From Petrotoga mexicana DSM 14811 (GTDB lineage: Bacteria > Thermotogota > Thermotogae > Petrotogales > Petrotogaceae), in contig NZ_AZRN01000023.1 of the NCBI RefSeq assembly GCF_002895565.1, positions 1-64,000 on the forward strand: DNA of 64,000 nucleotides, written 5' to 3'. The position numbers and the translations under genes were made by a program. This document shows positions 1 through 7,480 of the stretch, in pieces. The notes under the pieces were generated by a model. That model did no database searches. It worked only from the letters and a program-made list of their open reading frames with translations, and had not been told where the DNA came from. Position 1 is the first letter of the stretch. Every line of letters starts with the position of its first letter.

Positions 1-35
1 GGGTGGGGAGCGGGGTGAAGGGGCGCTAAATTAGT
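1..35 (+). repeat. GC-rich leader repeat, copy 1 (cut by window edge)
   Basis: This is the first of four copies of a GC-rich element in an AT-rich genome. The shared core reads GGGTGGGnnnnGGGGnnAAG followed by GGGCGCTAAATTA. It lies directly upstream of the MIF-family gene and points in the same direction. The upstream half is lost beyond base 1. Confidence 0.6.
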
Positions 36-55
36 TTTTTGAAGGAGGCTAAAAA

Positions 56-394
56 ATGCCATATTTAAAGGTAACCACAAACAAAAAGATAGATAACAAA
101 GAAGAGTTGACACGTATTCTTTCAAGGGAAGTTGCTAATGCTCTTGGTAAACCAGAAATGTATTTTATGGTTAGCCTAGAAGATACTGCCCATATCCAAT
201 TTCAAGGAAGCTCAGATTTGGCGGCTTTTGTGGAATTAAGAAGCATAGGTTTGCCTGAATCACAAACAAAAGATCTCTCTAAGGTACTCTGCCAATTGCT
301 AGAGCAACAATTGAATATACCAAAAGATCGCGTATATATAAACTTCTTAGATATTAAAAACACGATGTGGGGTTGGAAAGGAGATACATTTTAG
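56..394 (+). CDS. MIF/tautomerase-superfamily protein
   Basis: A 112-residue protein resembling the macrophage migration inhibitory factor (phenylpyruvate/dopachrome tautomerase) family, whose normal length is about 115. The sequence begins MPYLKV, so Pro would be the N-terminal catalytic base once Met is removed. The C-terminal stretch RVYINFLDIKNTMWGWKG matches the family's usual ending (YINF.D...WGWNG). A GAAGGAGG ribosome site lies 8 bases before the ATG. The family tautomerises keto/enol forms of aromatic pyruvates in vitro, but the physiological substrate in bacteria is usually unknown. It follows a copy of the GC-rich leader repeat, and a gene of unknown function comes next on the same strand. 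Confidence 0.85.
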   Translation: MPYLKVTTNKKIDNKEELTRILSREVANALGKPEMYFMVSLEDTAHIQFQGSSDLAAFVELRSIGLPESQTKDLSKVLCQLLEQQLNIPKDRVYINFLDIKNTMWGWKGDTF

Positions 395-473
395 TTTTAA
401 TGAAAAATATCCAACAAATATGCAATAGATCAATCACTGGTTAAAAAAATTAGGTAGTAGGGAGCGACGCGCC

Positions 474-1169
474 ATGTACAAAGACGAATTAGAAATGCTC
501 ATAAAATTTTTGGGTGAAGACCTATTAAAAGAAGAGAATCAAAAAAAACTTCAAGAACTTGTTTTAAGTAAAATTAAAAGAAAAGAAGATTTTCAGTCAA
601 CAAACGAATTACTCAAAACACTTGAAAGTTATGAGTTAAGAAACTTTTTATATTCAAAACTTTTAGAAAGTTATTTTTCTATTTTCAATATTATTTACGA
701 AAAAGAGATCCTAAAATATGGAGACGAGAATTATAAAGTTTCTATAGATAACGACACTTTTGAATCTCTTGTAGAACTACTTGATGAATCAGATATAAAC
801 GGAGAAATTCTATTTTACCTGCTCTCTGACGATTTAAAAAAGAGAGTAGAAATAATACAACAATTGATAAGTGGAAGATCAAAAAAAGAGTGGAATGAAG
901 AAGAATTAAAAAGCTTTGTGAAAAACTTAAAACCACTTACTACAAAGTTTCTTGAATTATTGATCGAAAAAGGGAAATTGAAGTCTGAAGAGATCATGGA
1001 AACCTTGGAACTGAAAAATAAAAAATCAGTTTCCGCCTTGGTAAGCGCTATAATCAGAAACGCCCCAAACGATAAAGAAAAATTAATTTTTAAAGATAAT
1101 GAGTACATATGTATTAATGAAAAGTATAGAAACAAAATTTTTGAAATTATGAATAAATCAAAAAAGTAA
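474..1169 (+). CDS. Hypothetical protein, possible C-terminal winged helix
   Basis: I do not recognise this 231-residue protein. It is very rich in Lys, Glu and Leu, appears all-helical and has no signal peptide or membrane segment. Residues about 160-225 (LLIEKGKLKSEEIMETLEL, then KKSVSALVSAIIRNAP and a short hairpin-like stretch) have the spacing of a winged helix-turn-helix, so a DNA-binding or scaffold role is possible but unproven. AGGGAG lies about 10 bases before the ATG. The stop codon lies inside the stem of a strong terminator. The local GC-rich stretch GGGAGCGACGCGCC just before the start is odd for this genome. Confidence 0.7.
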   Translation: MYKDELEMLIKFLGEDLLKEENQKKLQELVLSKIKRKEDFQSTNELLKTLESYELRNFLYSKLLESYFSIFNIIYEKEILKYGDENYKVSIDNDTFESLVELLDESDINGEILFYLLSDDLKKRVEIIQQLISGRSKKEWNEEELKSFVKNLKPLTTKFLELLIEKGKLKSEEIMETLELKNKKSVSALVSAIIRNAPNDKEKLIFKDNEYICINEKYRNKIFEIMNKSKK

Positions 1170-1199
1170 AAGCAGGATGAAATTCATCCTGCTTTTACT
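1165..1199 (+). terminator. Long-stem terminator after the 231-residue gene
   Basis: A perfect 17-bp inverted repeat (AGTAAAAGCAGGATGAA with TTCATCCTGCTTTTACT) separated by one base contains the TAA stop of the preceding gene. The T-rich right arm fits a Rho-independent terminator. It may also work in the opposite direction, at the end of the tRNA transcript. Confidence 0.75.
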
Positions 1200-1239
1200 T
1201 GTAATATATATATGAAAAAAGTTGAATAAGAATGAATGA

Positions 1240-1314
1240 TGGTGGGTGCGGTAGGGATTGAACCTACGGCCTCTTCCGCGTCAAGGAAGCGCTCTCCCAC
1301 TGAGCTACGCACCC
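1240..1314 (-). tRNA. tRNA-Val(GAC)
   Basis: Read on the minus strand, the sequence folds as a standard cloverleaf. The acceptor stem GGGTGCG pairs with CGCACCC, the D-arm contains AGCTCAGTGGGAGAGC, the anticodon loop TTGACGC sits on a CTTCC/GGAAG stem, and the T-arm contains GGTTCAATCC. The discriminator A and CCA are encoded (CCA at 1240-1242). The anticodon GAC reads the GUC/GUU valine codons. Confidence 0.95.
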
Positions 1315-1329
1315 TTTATAATCGTATAA

Positions 1330-1358
1330 AGTATATCATATTTTTTTTACTCTGTCAA
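1330..1358 (-). promoter_or_regulatory. Sigma-70 promoter of tRNA-Val
   Basis: On the minus strand TTGACA is followed after exactly 17 bases by TATACT, ending 15 bases before the mature 5' end of the tRNA. Both boxes are near consensus. Confidence 0.85.
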
Positions 1359-1365
1359 TAAAACG

Positions 1366-1396
1366 TGGGCTCTTTGTCAAATATGGTTGATAGAAT
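1366..1396 (+). repeat. Solo ISL3-type terminal sequence
   Basis: GGGCTCTTTGTCAAATATGG followed by TTGATAGAATAG matches most positions of the left edge of the shortened ISL3-type element at 4811 (GCTCCTTAACAAATATAGTT, then GATGGAATAG). It also has the GGCTCTTTGTCAAAT look of ISL3-family inverted repeats as I remember them. No transposase follows, so this is a leftover end or a very short derivative. The rest of the gene-free stretch 1397-1772 shows no other element I can name, apart from the hairpin at 1504. Confidence 0.5.
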
Positions 1397-1503
1397 AGTC
1401 AAAAGAGATAATGAAAAAGGTAATACAGCCCAATATCTTATTTGAATGACAACTAATTATCGTCAAGCACGTAAGTATCTAATTTTTCTACCTTCACTTT
1501 TGA

Positions 1504-1526
1504 AAGAGAACCTCCCGAGTTCTCTT
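1504..1526 (-). terminator. Hairpin downstream of the MFS gene
   Basis: AAGAGAAC pairs with GTTCTCTT across a 7-base loop. On the minus strand it is followed by TTTC, so it may be a weak terminator for the MFS transcript, although it lies about 250 bases beyond the stop codon. Confidence 0.4.
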
Positions 1527-1772
1527 AAAAATTATGGCTAATTAAACTTTCATACAATCATATAGCTCGTATAATATGTATGCTATAATTATACCTTGTA
1601 GGCGTGTAATTATCAACGTTTTTTGATTCAAATTCGTTTTGCGTTTAAAGCCAGTTTTCACCTTTTCCTTGAACCTCTTTCGGTGTATTCTTTTACCTGG
1701 AGAGGGTTCACGCTGTGTTCCATAAAAGCATTAAATCACAATTGAAAAAATGATTTTATCTAGGTTCGACTT

Positions 1773-3044
1773 TCACACTTCTTCAGTAAAAGGTTTGGGA
1801 TTAAACGTTTCTTCTGGTGCAATTCTTAAAAATAGGATAATTACAATAATTGATACTATACATGCAACCAGTGTAATTTGATATCCCTTCATCAAATCTA
1901 AAAGAATACCATATATCTGCATACCAACAGGGATAGCTCCTCGAGCAACCAACTCCACAACCGTAAAAACACGAGATCTTACGTTAGTTGGTGTCATTTT
2001 TTGCATGTTGGTATCAATAGGTATATTTATAAAAGCATTGCTCACACCTATTACCATAAGATTTATGTACAAAATTATTAAGAAGGTCCAAGATGCACCT
2101 CCGAATGTGGCAACGATATTAGGAAAAAATAAACCTGAAATGATGAAAAACATGATAGCCTCTACTATAAAACCAAATGTGATCGATTTTTTCGAATTAT
2201 TCTTCGAAAAAATAGTACCGATTAAAATACTACCAATTAGTATCCCCACGGTAAAAGAAGATTGGGTGATTCCATACTGTTCGCTTGTAAATCCAATTTC
2301 TTGCCTTAATACATAAGGAAGCACAATCGTAAGAATCGGTGCCATTATAAAATTGACAACCATTACAAACAAAAGCAATTCTTTCAAACCTTTTCTTCCT
2401 TTTATGAAAATTAATCCCTCTTTGATGTCTGAAAACATAGATTTAAAGGATATTTTTTGTTTACGTTCATAATGAGGATGGTAAGTAATAAACATTTCGC
2501 TTATAGCAGATATAATGAAAGAAATTCCATTTATAAGAAACACAACTTTTATTCCGCCAAATCCATATATGATTCCTCCAAGGATTGGTCCTATAATATT
2601 AGAAAAACTAGTTATTGAAGAGTTTACCGAATTAGCTCTGGTGAGAAAATTAATAGGGACCAAGTCCGGAAGCATCGCATTTGTTGAGCCGCCAAAAAAA
2701 CTGTCTAATATAGAAATAAATACTTGGGCAGTGAAGATAAAGGCAATGGTCATCCAACCTTGATAGGCTGAATATGCCATAAAAAGTATAATTACACCTC
2801 GTATATAATCCAAATTCACCATAATTTTCTTTCGATTTCTTCGATCTCCCAAAACCCCTGCTATCGGCGAAAAAAGTAAGCCTGGAAGCATGCTTAAAAG
2901 AGAAAATGTACCCATAAGGGTTCCAGAGCCTGTAAGATCAAGAATATAAAGCGGTAAAACAATCATTTGTATGCCAGTTCCTATTAAAGATACAAGTCTA
3001 CCTGCGGAATATAGTAAAAAATTTCTTTTTTGCTCATTTGTCAT
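1773..3044 (-). CDS. MFS efflux transporter (MefA/EntS-like)
   Basis: A 423-residue integral membrane protein of the major facilitator superfamily, about the usual length, with roughly 12 hydrophobic segments. The motif between segments 2 and 3 reads AGVLGDRRNRKKIM, the typical GxxxDRxxRRxxx loop. The subfamily looks like the MefA/EntS-type exporters (MFS_3), which expel drugs, macrolides or siderophores, but no substrate can be read from sequence. GGGGG lies 9 bases before the ATG. A GC-rich leader repeat lies just upstream, and an IS3-type element is inserted immediately beyond it, which may have separated the gene from its original promoter. Confidence 0.85.
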   Translation of the reverse strand: MTNEQKRNFLLYSAGRLVSLIGTGIQMIVLPLYILDLTGSGTLMGTFSLLSMLPGLLFSPIAGVLGDRRNRKKIMVNLDYIRGVIILFMAYSAYQGWMTIAFIFTAQVFISILDSFFGGSTNAMLPDLVPINFLTRANSVNSSITSFSNIIGPILGGIIYGFGGIKVVFLINGISFIISAISEMFITYHPHYERKQKISFKSMFSDIKEGLIFIKGRKGLKELLLFVMVVNFIMAPILTIVLPYVLRQEIGFTSEQYGITQSSFTVGILIGSILIGTIFSKNNSKKSITFGFIVEAIMFFIISGLFFPNIVATFGGASWTFLIILYINLMVIGVSNAFINIPIDTNMQKMTPTNVRSRVFTVVELVARGAIPVGMQIYGILLDLMKGYQITLVACIVSIIVIILFLRIAPEETFNPKPFTEEV

Positions 3045-3102
3045 TAGAATTTCCCCCTGTTTTAGTCTTGTTATAGTGTTTTTATGAACTTTAAAACTTT
3101 AT

Positions 3103-3143
3103 ATTTAGCGCCCCTTCGCCCCGCAGCCCCCCACATAATCGGC
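3103..3143 (-). repeat. GC-rich leader repeat, copy 2
   Basis: On the minus strand it reads GCCGATTATGTGGGGGGCTG followed by CGGGGCGAAGGGGCGCTAAA, closely matching copy 3 at 29563. It is 58 bases upstream of the MFS start. Downstream of the repeat come GTTTTAAAGTTC and a TATAAC box, features shared in spacing with copies 3 and 4. Confidence 0.65.
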
Positions 3144-3214
3144 CCAGATGACATTTGGGTATTTTAGGGGCAAGGTAGTAAAATAATTATATATTCTTAA
3201 AAGAGGTGATTTTT

Positions 3215-3613
3215 GTGAAGTCTTACCCCTCAGAGTTAAAAGCTAACGTTGTTAAAGAGCATGTCGAAAAAGGTGTTTCTTGTTCCCAACTTAGTAAAAC
3301 TTTCAACATCCCTACCAGAAATATCTATAAGTGGGTGAAGAAGTTTAGAGATTCTGGTGAGAATTATTCTTGCTTTTTCAACGGCCCTTTTAACAAAAAT
3401 TCCATCGTTTCTCGTGGTTCTAAGGTTCCTCCTGTGGTTTACGAGAATTCCGGTGTCGATTTGGATGAGATTTCTCGACTTTGTATGGAATACCCCGATC
3501 TCGCTCAGACTCTTCAAGCTTTGAAGGATTTGGTGATCAAAAAGGATATTGAGATCAGAGTTCTTAGAGAACAAGTTGAGTTTGTAAAAAAAAATTTGAA
3601 TCAGAGAAAATGA
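3215..3613 (+). CDS. IS3-family transposase OrfA (HTH)
   Basis: A protein of about 132 residues with an N-terminal helix-turn-helix (YPSELKANVVKEHVEKG, then SCSQLSKTFNIPTRNIYKWVKKF). Residues about 95-130 form a leucine-zipper-like coiled coil (LQALKDLVIKKDIEIRVLRE), as in OrfA proteins that bind the IS ends. I chose the GTG at 3215 over the one at 3206, because the latter lies inside the AGAGGTGAT ribosome site. The stop TGA overlaps the ATG of OrfB (ATGA). A run of nine A at 3586-3594 precedes the stop and can shift ribosomes into the OrfB frame. Confidence 0.85.
   Translation: MKSYPSELKANVVKEHVEKGVSCSQLSKTFNIPTRNIYKWVKKFRDSGENYSCFFNGPFNKNSIVSRGSKVPPVVYENSGVDLDEISRLCMEYPDLAQTLQALKDLVIKKDIEIRVLREQVEFVKKNLNQRK
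3586..3594 (+). promoter_or_regulatory. A9 slippery site for -1 frameshifting in the IS3 element
   Basis: Nine consecutive A residues lie near the end of orfA. The -1 frame is open from here through the orfB start (AAA AAA AAA TTT GAA TCA GAG AAA ATG), so slippage would yield an OrfAB fusion transposase, as is standard for IS3-family elements. Confidence 0.7.
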
Positions 3614-4626
3614 TGGAAAATAGACATGTTGATTTTAAATCTACACCCATTTTGGATATTCAATATGTCAATAGGTTATATCGAGAGTACGGCGTTTCTC
3701 TTTCTTATCTTTTTGAAGAGTTCAACGTGAACCCTAGAACTTATTATTACAAAACGAGGCTCTTCTTGGAGACCAGTTCTTTGTCAAAGAAAAAGCATTC
3801 TAATTCCAAAACTCGAGGTTTTTGCTATACTGTGAATGGCGATAAGGTTCCTGATGAGTTTGTAATCGCTGAACTGATAAAAATTAAGGAACATCTCAAT
3901 ATGTATGTCTCAAGGCATTATTTGAAAACTCTTGGTTCTACTAAGCTGTGTGCGTATTTCAAGAAAAATTATGGAATAATTATCAATCATAAAAAGATGA
4001 GACGTTTGAAACACGAAATCGGTTTGGTTGGAAAATATACAAACCATTCACCACATCCAAGAAGAGGTCCTCAAAAACATGTTGCAACCGCTCCTAACCA
4101 GTTTTGGGAAATGGATATCAAATACTTCAAAACTAAAGATGGTTATGTACAGGTGTTCAGCATAATTGATACTTTTGATAGACAAATTGTTGGTTCTTAC
4201 ATCGGACCATCATGTAAATCAAAGGATATAGTTAAAACAATCTTTGAAGCTCTTAGGTACAGAGGAATATCAGGAAAAGGCTTGATTATTAGATCAGATA
4301 ACGGTACTCAATTCACATCTTTGTTAACGGAAAATTTTATGAGAAATGTTGGTATAATTCATGAGTTTGGATATCCACATAATCCAGATTGTCAAGCCTT
4401 TATCGAATCTTTTCATTCAAGTGTCCAAAGAGAGTTTGTGCCTTTGAATACCTTTACTAATATTAGTGATTTCACTATGAAATACAAAGTGTATTTGGAC
4501 TTTTATCTTAATATTAGACCTCATGGCTCTTTGAACTACTTGACACCAAATGAGTTCCATGTTTTATACAAAAAAAATAAAATAGAAATTAAGGAAATCA
4601 AAGAAAAACTTATCATTTTTGAGTAA
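3610..4626 (+). CDS. IS3-family transposase OrfB (DDE integrase core)
   Basis: A 338-residue protein with a rve-type retroviral integrase fold. The first catalytic Asp lies in QFWEMDIKYF and is followed by VFSIIDTFDRQIVG. The second is in IRSDNGTQFTS and the Glu in QAFIESFHSSVQREFV. The N-terminal region carries the IS150/IS3-type HTH_21 segment (KTLGSTKLCAYFKKNYGIIINHKKMRRLKHEIGL, given here in parts). Length and motifs look intact. Translation probably occurs both from the coupled ATGA start and as an OrfAB frameshift product. Confidence 0.9.
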   Translation: MMENRHVDFKSTPILDIQYVNRLYREYGVSLSYLFEEFNVNPRTYYYKTRLFLETSSLSKKKHSNSKTRGFCYTVNGDKVPDEFVIAELIKIKEHLNMYVSRHYLKTLGSTKLCAYFKKNYGIIINHKKMRRLKHEIGLVGKYTNHSPHPRRGPQKHVATAPNQFWEMDIKYFKTKDGYVQVFSIIDTFDRQIVGSYIGPSCKSKDIVKTIFEALRYRGISGKGLIIRSDNGTQFTSLLTENFMRNVGIIHEFGYPHNPDCQAFIESFHSSVQREFVPLNTFTNISDFTMKYKVYLDFYLNIRPHGSLNYLTPNEFHVLYKKNKIEIKEIKEKLIIFE

Positions 4627-4649
4627 AATCGAGTTATGCCTCTCTAATT

Positions 4650-4765
4650 TCTGATATTCGGGGCTCCGCCCGCGCCCATCTAAGGAAGAGTGAGTAGGAT
4701 TTCCCACTGTTTTCGCCATATAAGGAAGGGAAGATCCGCACGTACCCGCCCATAAGGAAATAATT
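4650..4765 (-). repeat. Three degenerate TTCCTTA-ATGGGCG units in a GC-rich patch
   Basis: On the minus strand the motif TTCCTTA followed by (AT)ATGGGCG occurs three times: TTCCTTATGGGCGGG, TTCCTTATATGGCGA and TTCCTTAGATGGGCGCGGG, spaced by about 36-46 bases. The patch is much richer in GC than its surroundings and lies between the IS3 and ISL3 elements. Its function is unknown. Confidence 0.45.
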
Positions 4766-4774
4766 ATTATAATT

Positions 4775-5422
4775 TTAACATATATTTTCGGATATTTCAA
4801 ACTCGATTAAGCTCCTTAACAAATATAGTTGATGGAATAGGCCTTTCAACTCTTCTTTTTTGTCTGATTTTAATATCGCTATCGTCGTCACCATCTTAAA
4901 CCCTCTAAATGAGTGTTCATCTATCCCTAACTTTATATCTTCCATATCTTGAAATTTCGTCCAATCTACCTTTACTTCAATCGAATCTAATAAATTACTC
5001 ACAGTTCTCACACTTACACCGTGCTCTTTCGCGGTTGCCGATATGCTCATCTTACGCAAATTCTTTACAAGGTTTTCTGTCTCTGCTCTTGTTATTCTTT
5101 GCCATCTATAACTTATCTTCTCATTTCTGAAGCTTTTCCCTGTTTTTTTACACATGTATCTTTGTGGTCTGTGTATCAGATATATTCTTTGTGTTCCAAC
5201 TTTGCCAGCTTTGATAATCCTTTCTTTTGCTTTACCGTTACGTACTATGTATTCTCGCTTGTCTTTACATCCTTTACATTTATACGGACATTCTGGTATC
5301 CCTACCTTTTTCGAATATCTCACTTCAAAATAAATCTCTCCATCTTTTCTCAAATCTTTTCTCTCTTTTAACTTAAAACCTTTGTCAATACCCAGTATTT
5401 GTGCTATAATTTTGTTGCTCAT
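4775..5422 (-). pseudogene. ISL3-family transposase, C-terminal half deleted
   Basis: The 215-residue product begins like an ISL3 transposase. It has a zinc-ribbon with CPYKCKGC (about residues 39-46) and a YMCKKTGKSF segment, then a helix-turn-helix (SISATAKEHGVSVRTVSNLL) and the first catalytic Asp in KLGIDEHSFRGFKMV (about 165-180). Family members are about 400 residues, so the remaining catalytic residues are missing. The reading frame ends in IS terminal sequence. The ribosome site GAGGAGTGAT can be paired by an upstream complementary arm (see the hairpin at 5423). Confidence 0.8.
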
Positions 5423-5530
5423 GATATCACTCCTCTCTCTTTTTATTTTTTGTTTTTTTGTTCTATGAGGAGTGATATCTTTTTTTTACCCCTTTTGTCA
5501 AGTACCTCATCAACCATTTTTATTATACAT
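4811..5530 (-). mobile_element. Internally deleted ISL3-family element
   Basis: The left edge (about 4811) matches the solo ISL3-type terminal sequence at 1366. The transposase gene reads inward from the right but is only half length, and its last codons run into the left terminal repeat, so an internal deletion has fused the N-terminal half to the IS end. The right edge, in 5480-5530, could not be placed exactly. Confidence 0.6.
5423..5479 (-). promoter_or_regulatory. Anti-Shine-Dalgarno hairpin before the ISL3 transposase start
   Basis: A perfect 13-bp inverted repeat, GATATCACTCCTC and GAGGAGTGATATC, spans 31 bases. The 3' arm in the minus-strand mRNA contains the ribosome site and ends one base before the ATG. 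Read-through transcripts entering from outside would fold and hide the site, whereas a transcript starting inside the loop would not. Confidence 0.6.
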
Positions 5531-5559
5531 CAGGTGAAGTGTCAATAGGATTGTTCCTA

Positions 5560-6606
5560 TTATTCAAAAAACCATCCGGGAAATTCAAGCTTTTGCTTTG
5601 AAAGAACCCTAAAGGCTTCAGACCAGTTCCTGATCATCGCATATAGAAAGCTTAAAGCATGATTACTGCTAACATCATCATTTTCGCTGAGAGAGGATGA
5701 TAAGGTTTTTATGATCGTTTCAAGTTCCTGAACGGTTGAGTTTCTTTGTAATGCAGGTTCCATAATTTGAACTAAATGATTAAACTTACTTAATAAAAAA
5801 GGTGCACGTCTGTTTAATTCGAATAATAAGCTTTTATTATTTTCTTCCAACCTTTCATAAGTCCATGGACGACTAAAGGCTTCCAGCTTATTTACGTCTA
5901 TGGTTTCAATAGGCATCATTCTTGAGTGAAAAAATAAATCCACCCATTGAACAGGCAAAATGGAAGACTTAATTTTTTGAGGCGGCTCTCCGATCCACAG
6001 CAAATAGCTTGACCATAGTGGGACAACATAGATATTTTCATTCGTTACAGAACGTATTCTTTTGAGCATTGTCGCTAACACAGATGGAATTGACGGTAAA
6101 GGGATTCCAGCTGCTAGGAATGATCCGGTTAAGTCCATACAATGGAAGACTACTCTCCCTTTTTCTTTTCTTAATGAAAGGAAAATTTTGATCCACTCAG
6201 TATCATAGGCATCATCAACATAACCTTTTTCATCATATACGTCAATCAAAATTGTATCAAATTTAGTGTTTAGTTTTTTGACTCCGTCTCTAAAATCGCA
6301 ATAATGTACTTTATAATCATTAAAAAGAGAATGTAATTCCTTCAATGACTCATCTATTTCTATACCAATCCCCTTAGTGGTTATTCCCCATTTATGGAGT
6401 AATTGCGCGAAGGTACCAGCTCCATATCCTAGGGCAAGAACATCACTGTTATTTATTGATGCAGCAGACCAAGCCAGGTAATCCCAATATTTATACGATA
6501 AATCACTTTTTACTATGACAGAATGAATCAATGGAGTAGGTTCTCCTGTCTTCGGATTGCAAATTACTACTGCATCATTAATCATTTTCCATGTATTTAA
6601 AGACAT
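5560..6606 (-). CDS. Spermidine-synthase-fold SAM-dependent transferase (RiPP operon)
   Basis: A 348-residue protein whose N-terminal 200 residues match the spermidine synthase-like Rossmann fold. The SAM-binding glycine loop is ALGYGAGTFAQLL (about 58-70), followed by an acidic residue in GIGIEIDES and the motif DTILIDVYDEKGYVDDAYD (about 113-131). The C-terminal 130 residues are not recognisable. Such proteins either methylate or transfer an aminopropyl-type group. It is the last gene of the minus-strand operon and overlaps the preceding gene by 29 bp. A GGAGGCGAC ribosome site supports the start. In this setting it probably modifies the peptide; a polyamine role is the alternative. Confidence 0.65.
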   Translation of the reverse strand: MSLNTWKMINDAVVICNPKTGEPTPLIHSVIVKSDLSYKYWDYLAWSAASINNSDVLALGYGAGTFAQLLHKWGITTKGIGIEIDESLKELHSLFNDYKVHYCDFRDGVKKLNTKFDTILIDVYDEKGYVDDAYDTEWIKIFLSLRKEKGRVVFHCMDLTGSFLAAGIPLPSIPSVLATMLKRIRSVTNENIYVVPLWSSYLLWIGEPPQKIKSSILPVQWVDLFFHSRMMPIETIDVNKLEAFSRPWTYERLEENNKSLLFELNRRAPFLLSKFNHLVQIMEPALQRNSTVQELETIIKTLSSSLSENDDVSSNHALSFLYAMIRNWSEAFRVLSKQKLEFPGWFFE

Positions 6607-7480
6607 TACCAGTCGCCTCCGATAATATAATTTTTGGATTTACTTCATCACATACCCATACCCGGCTTTGATTCATGAAATTGGGTATTTCCATGATCTC
6701 TGGGAATGAGTGGGTAAACAAATGATGTCTGTACCATAATCTCCATTTTGAGGGATCTTTGATTAGAATTTGCCGAAAGAAACTCATTAAGGATGACGCT
6801 GAAATAAAAATATCATTTGGCATAATTGGTAAAGAAATTAAAAGTTCGTTTTCAGTTGGTGCAATGGCTCCTATAATCGGCGTTTCCAATTTATGTAGCA
6901 AACGGAAAAAGCCACTTCTCAGATTGATGGTCGAACTGATAAACGGTAAGTGGAGAGGGGTTTTATCGTTGCCAGACCCAGTCATTCCATCTAAAAAAAG
7001 AACGACAATGCCACCTTTTTTTAGATGGCGTGCAATACGTAATCCGGTTGACTGATTTTCAGCTATGACCATTTGTATATTTAATTCATCGTACACTTTT
7101 AGCCATTTTTTCAATTGCTGCTCACTGTTATATGATTCTTGATCGACGACGAGTAAAACCAGATTGTCGGGTCTTACTTTAACTACTGATTCAAGAATAG
7201 TTTTGAAAGCATAACGATAAACACCATAATGTATAAAAACTAGAGCTAGACCCTGATTTGCGTATATTTGTTGAATTTTTTCTAAGCCTAATCCGCTGAT
7301 TTTTTTAAAACCCTGATAAAAGTCCGGATTTTCCCGGTATTCTTCAGAATTTTCTATATAATCGCAATAATTTTTCCAAACTTCATAAGGGTCATATAGG
7401 CCTAAATATTTTAATTCCTTGATGATGTTAGAAAAGGCCATAAAATAATCTAAATTTAATCTATTTTCAACTTTATCCAT
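6578..7480 (-). CDS. LpxL/HtrB-like acyltransferase homologue with altered catalytic motif
   Basis: A 300-residue protein resembling the lipid A lauroyl acyltransferase (LpxL/HtrB, LPLAT) family in its central part. It has LVFIHYGVYRYAF (about 79-91), then GGIVVLFLDG (about 154-163), then PFISSTINLRSGFFRLLHKL and PIIGAIAP. In active family members the first motif is H-x4-D/E (for example HFGNWE); here the residue at that position is Arg (HYGVYR), so either the chemistry differs or the assignment is distant. There is no N-terminal membrane anchor. It overlaps the arginase-like gene by 8 bp and the transferase gene by 29 bp. A GAAGGAGG site lies 8 bases before the ATG. I infer a role in lipidating or otherwise acylating the peptide. 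Confidence 0.55.
   Translation of the reverse strand: MDKVENRLNLDYFMAFSNIIKELKYLGLYDPYEVWKNYCDYIENSEEYRENPDFYQGFKKISGLGLEKIQQIYANQGLALVFIHYGVYRYAFKTILESVVKVRPDNLVLLVVDQESYNSEQQLKKWLKVYDELNIQMVIAENQSTGLRIARHLKKGGIVVLFLDGMTGSGNDKTPLHLPFISSTINLRSGFFRLLHKLETPIIGAIAPTENELLISLPIMPNDIFISASSLMSFFRQILIKDPSKWRLWYRHHLFTHSFPEIMEIPNFMNQSRVWVCDEVNPKIILSEATGNVFKYMEND

Larger units (their letters stand above)
3147..4810 (+). mobile_element. IS3-family element, ends not resolved
   Basis: The element encodes overlapping OrfA and OrfB. The left edge is probably near TGACATTTGGGTATTTTAGG at about 3148, because homology with the other GC-rich repeats stops there. I could not find a matching inverted end on the right. 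The GC-rich stretch 4650-4760 and the adjacent ISL3-type element suggest that the right end was lost or displaced. Confidence 0.65.
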
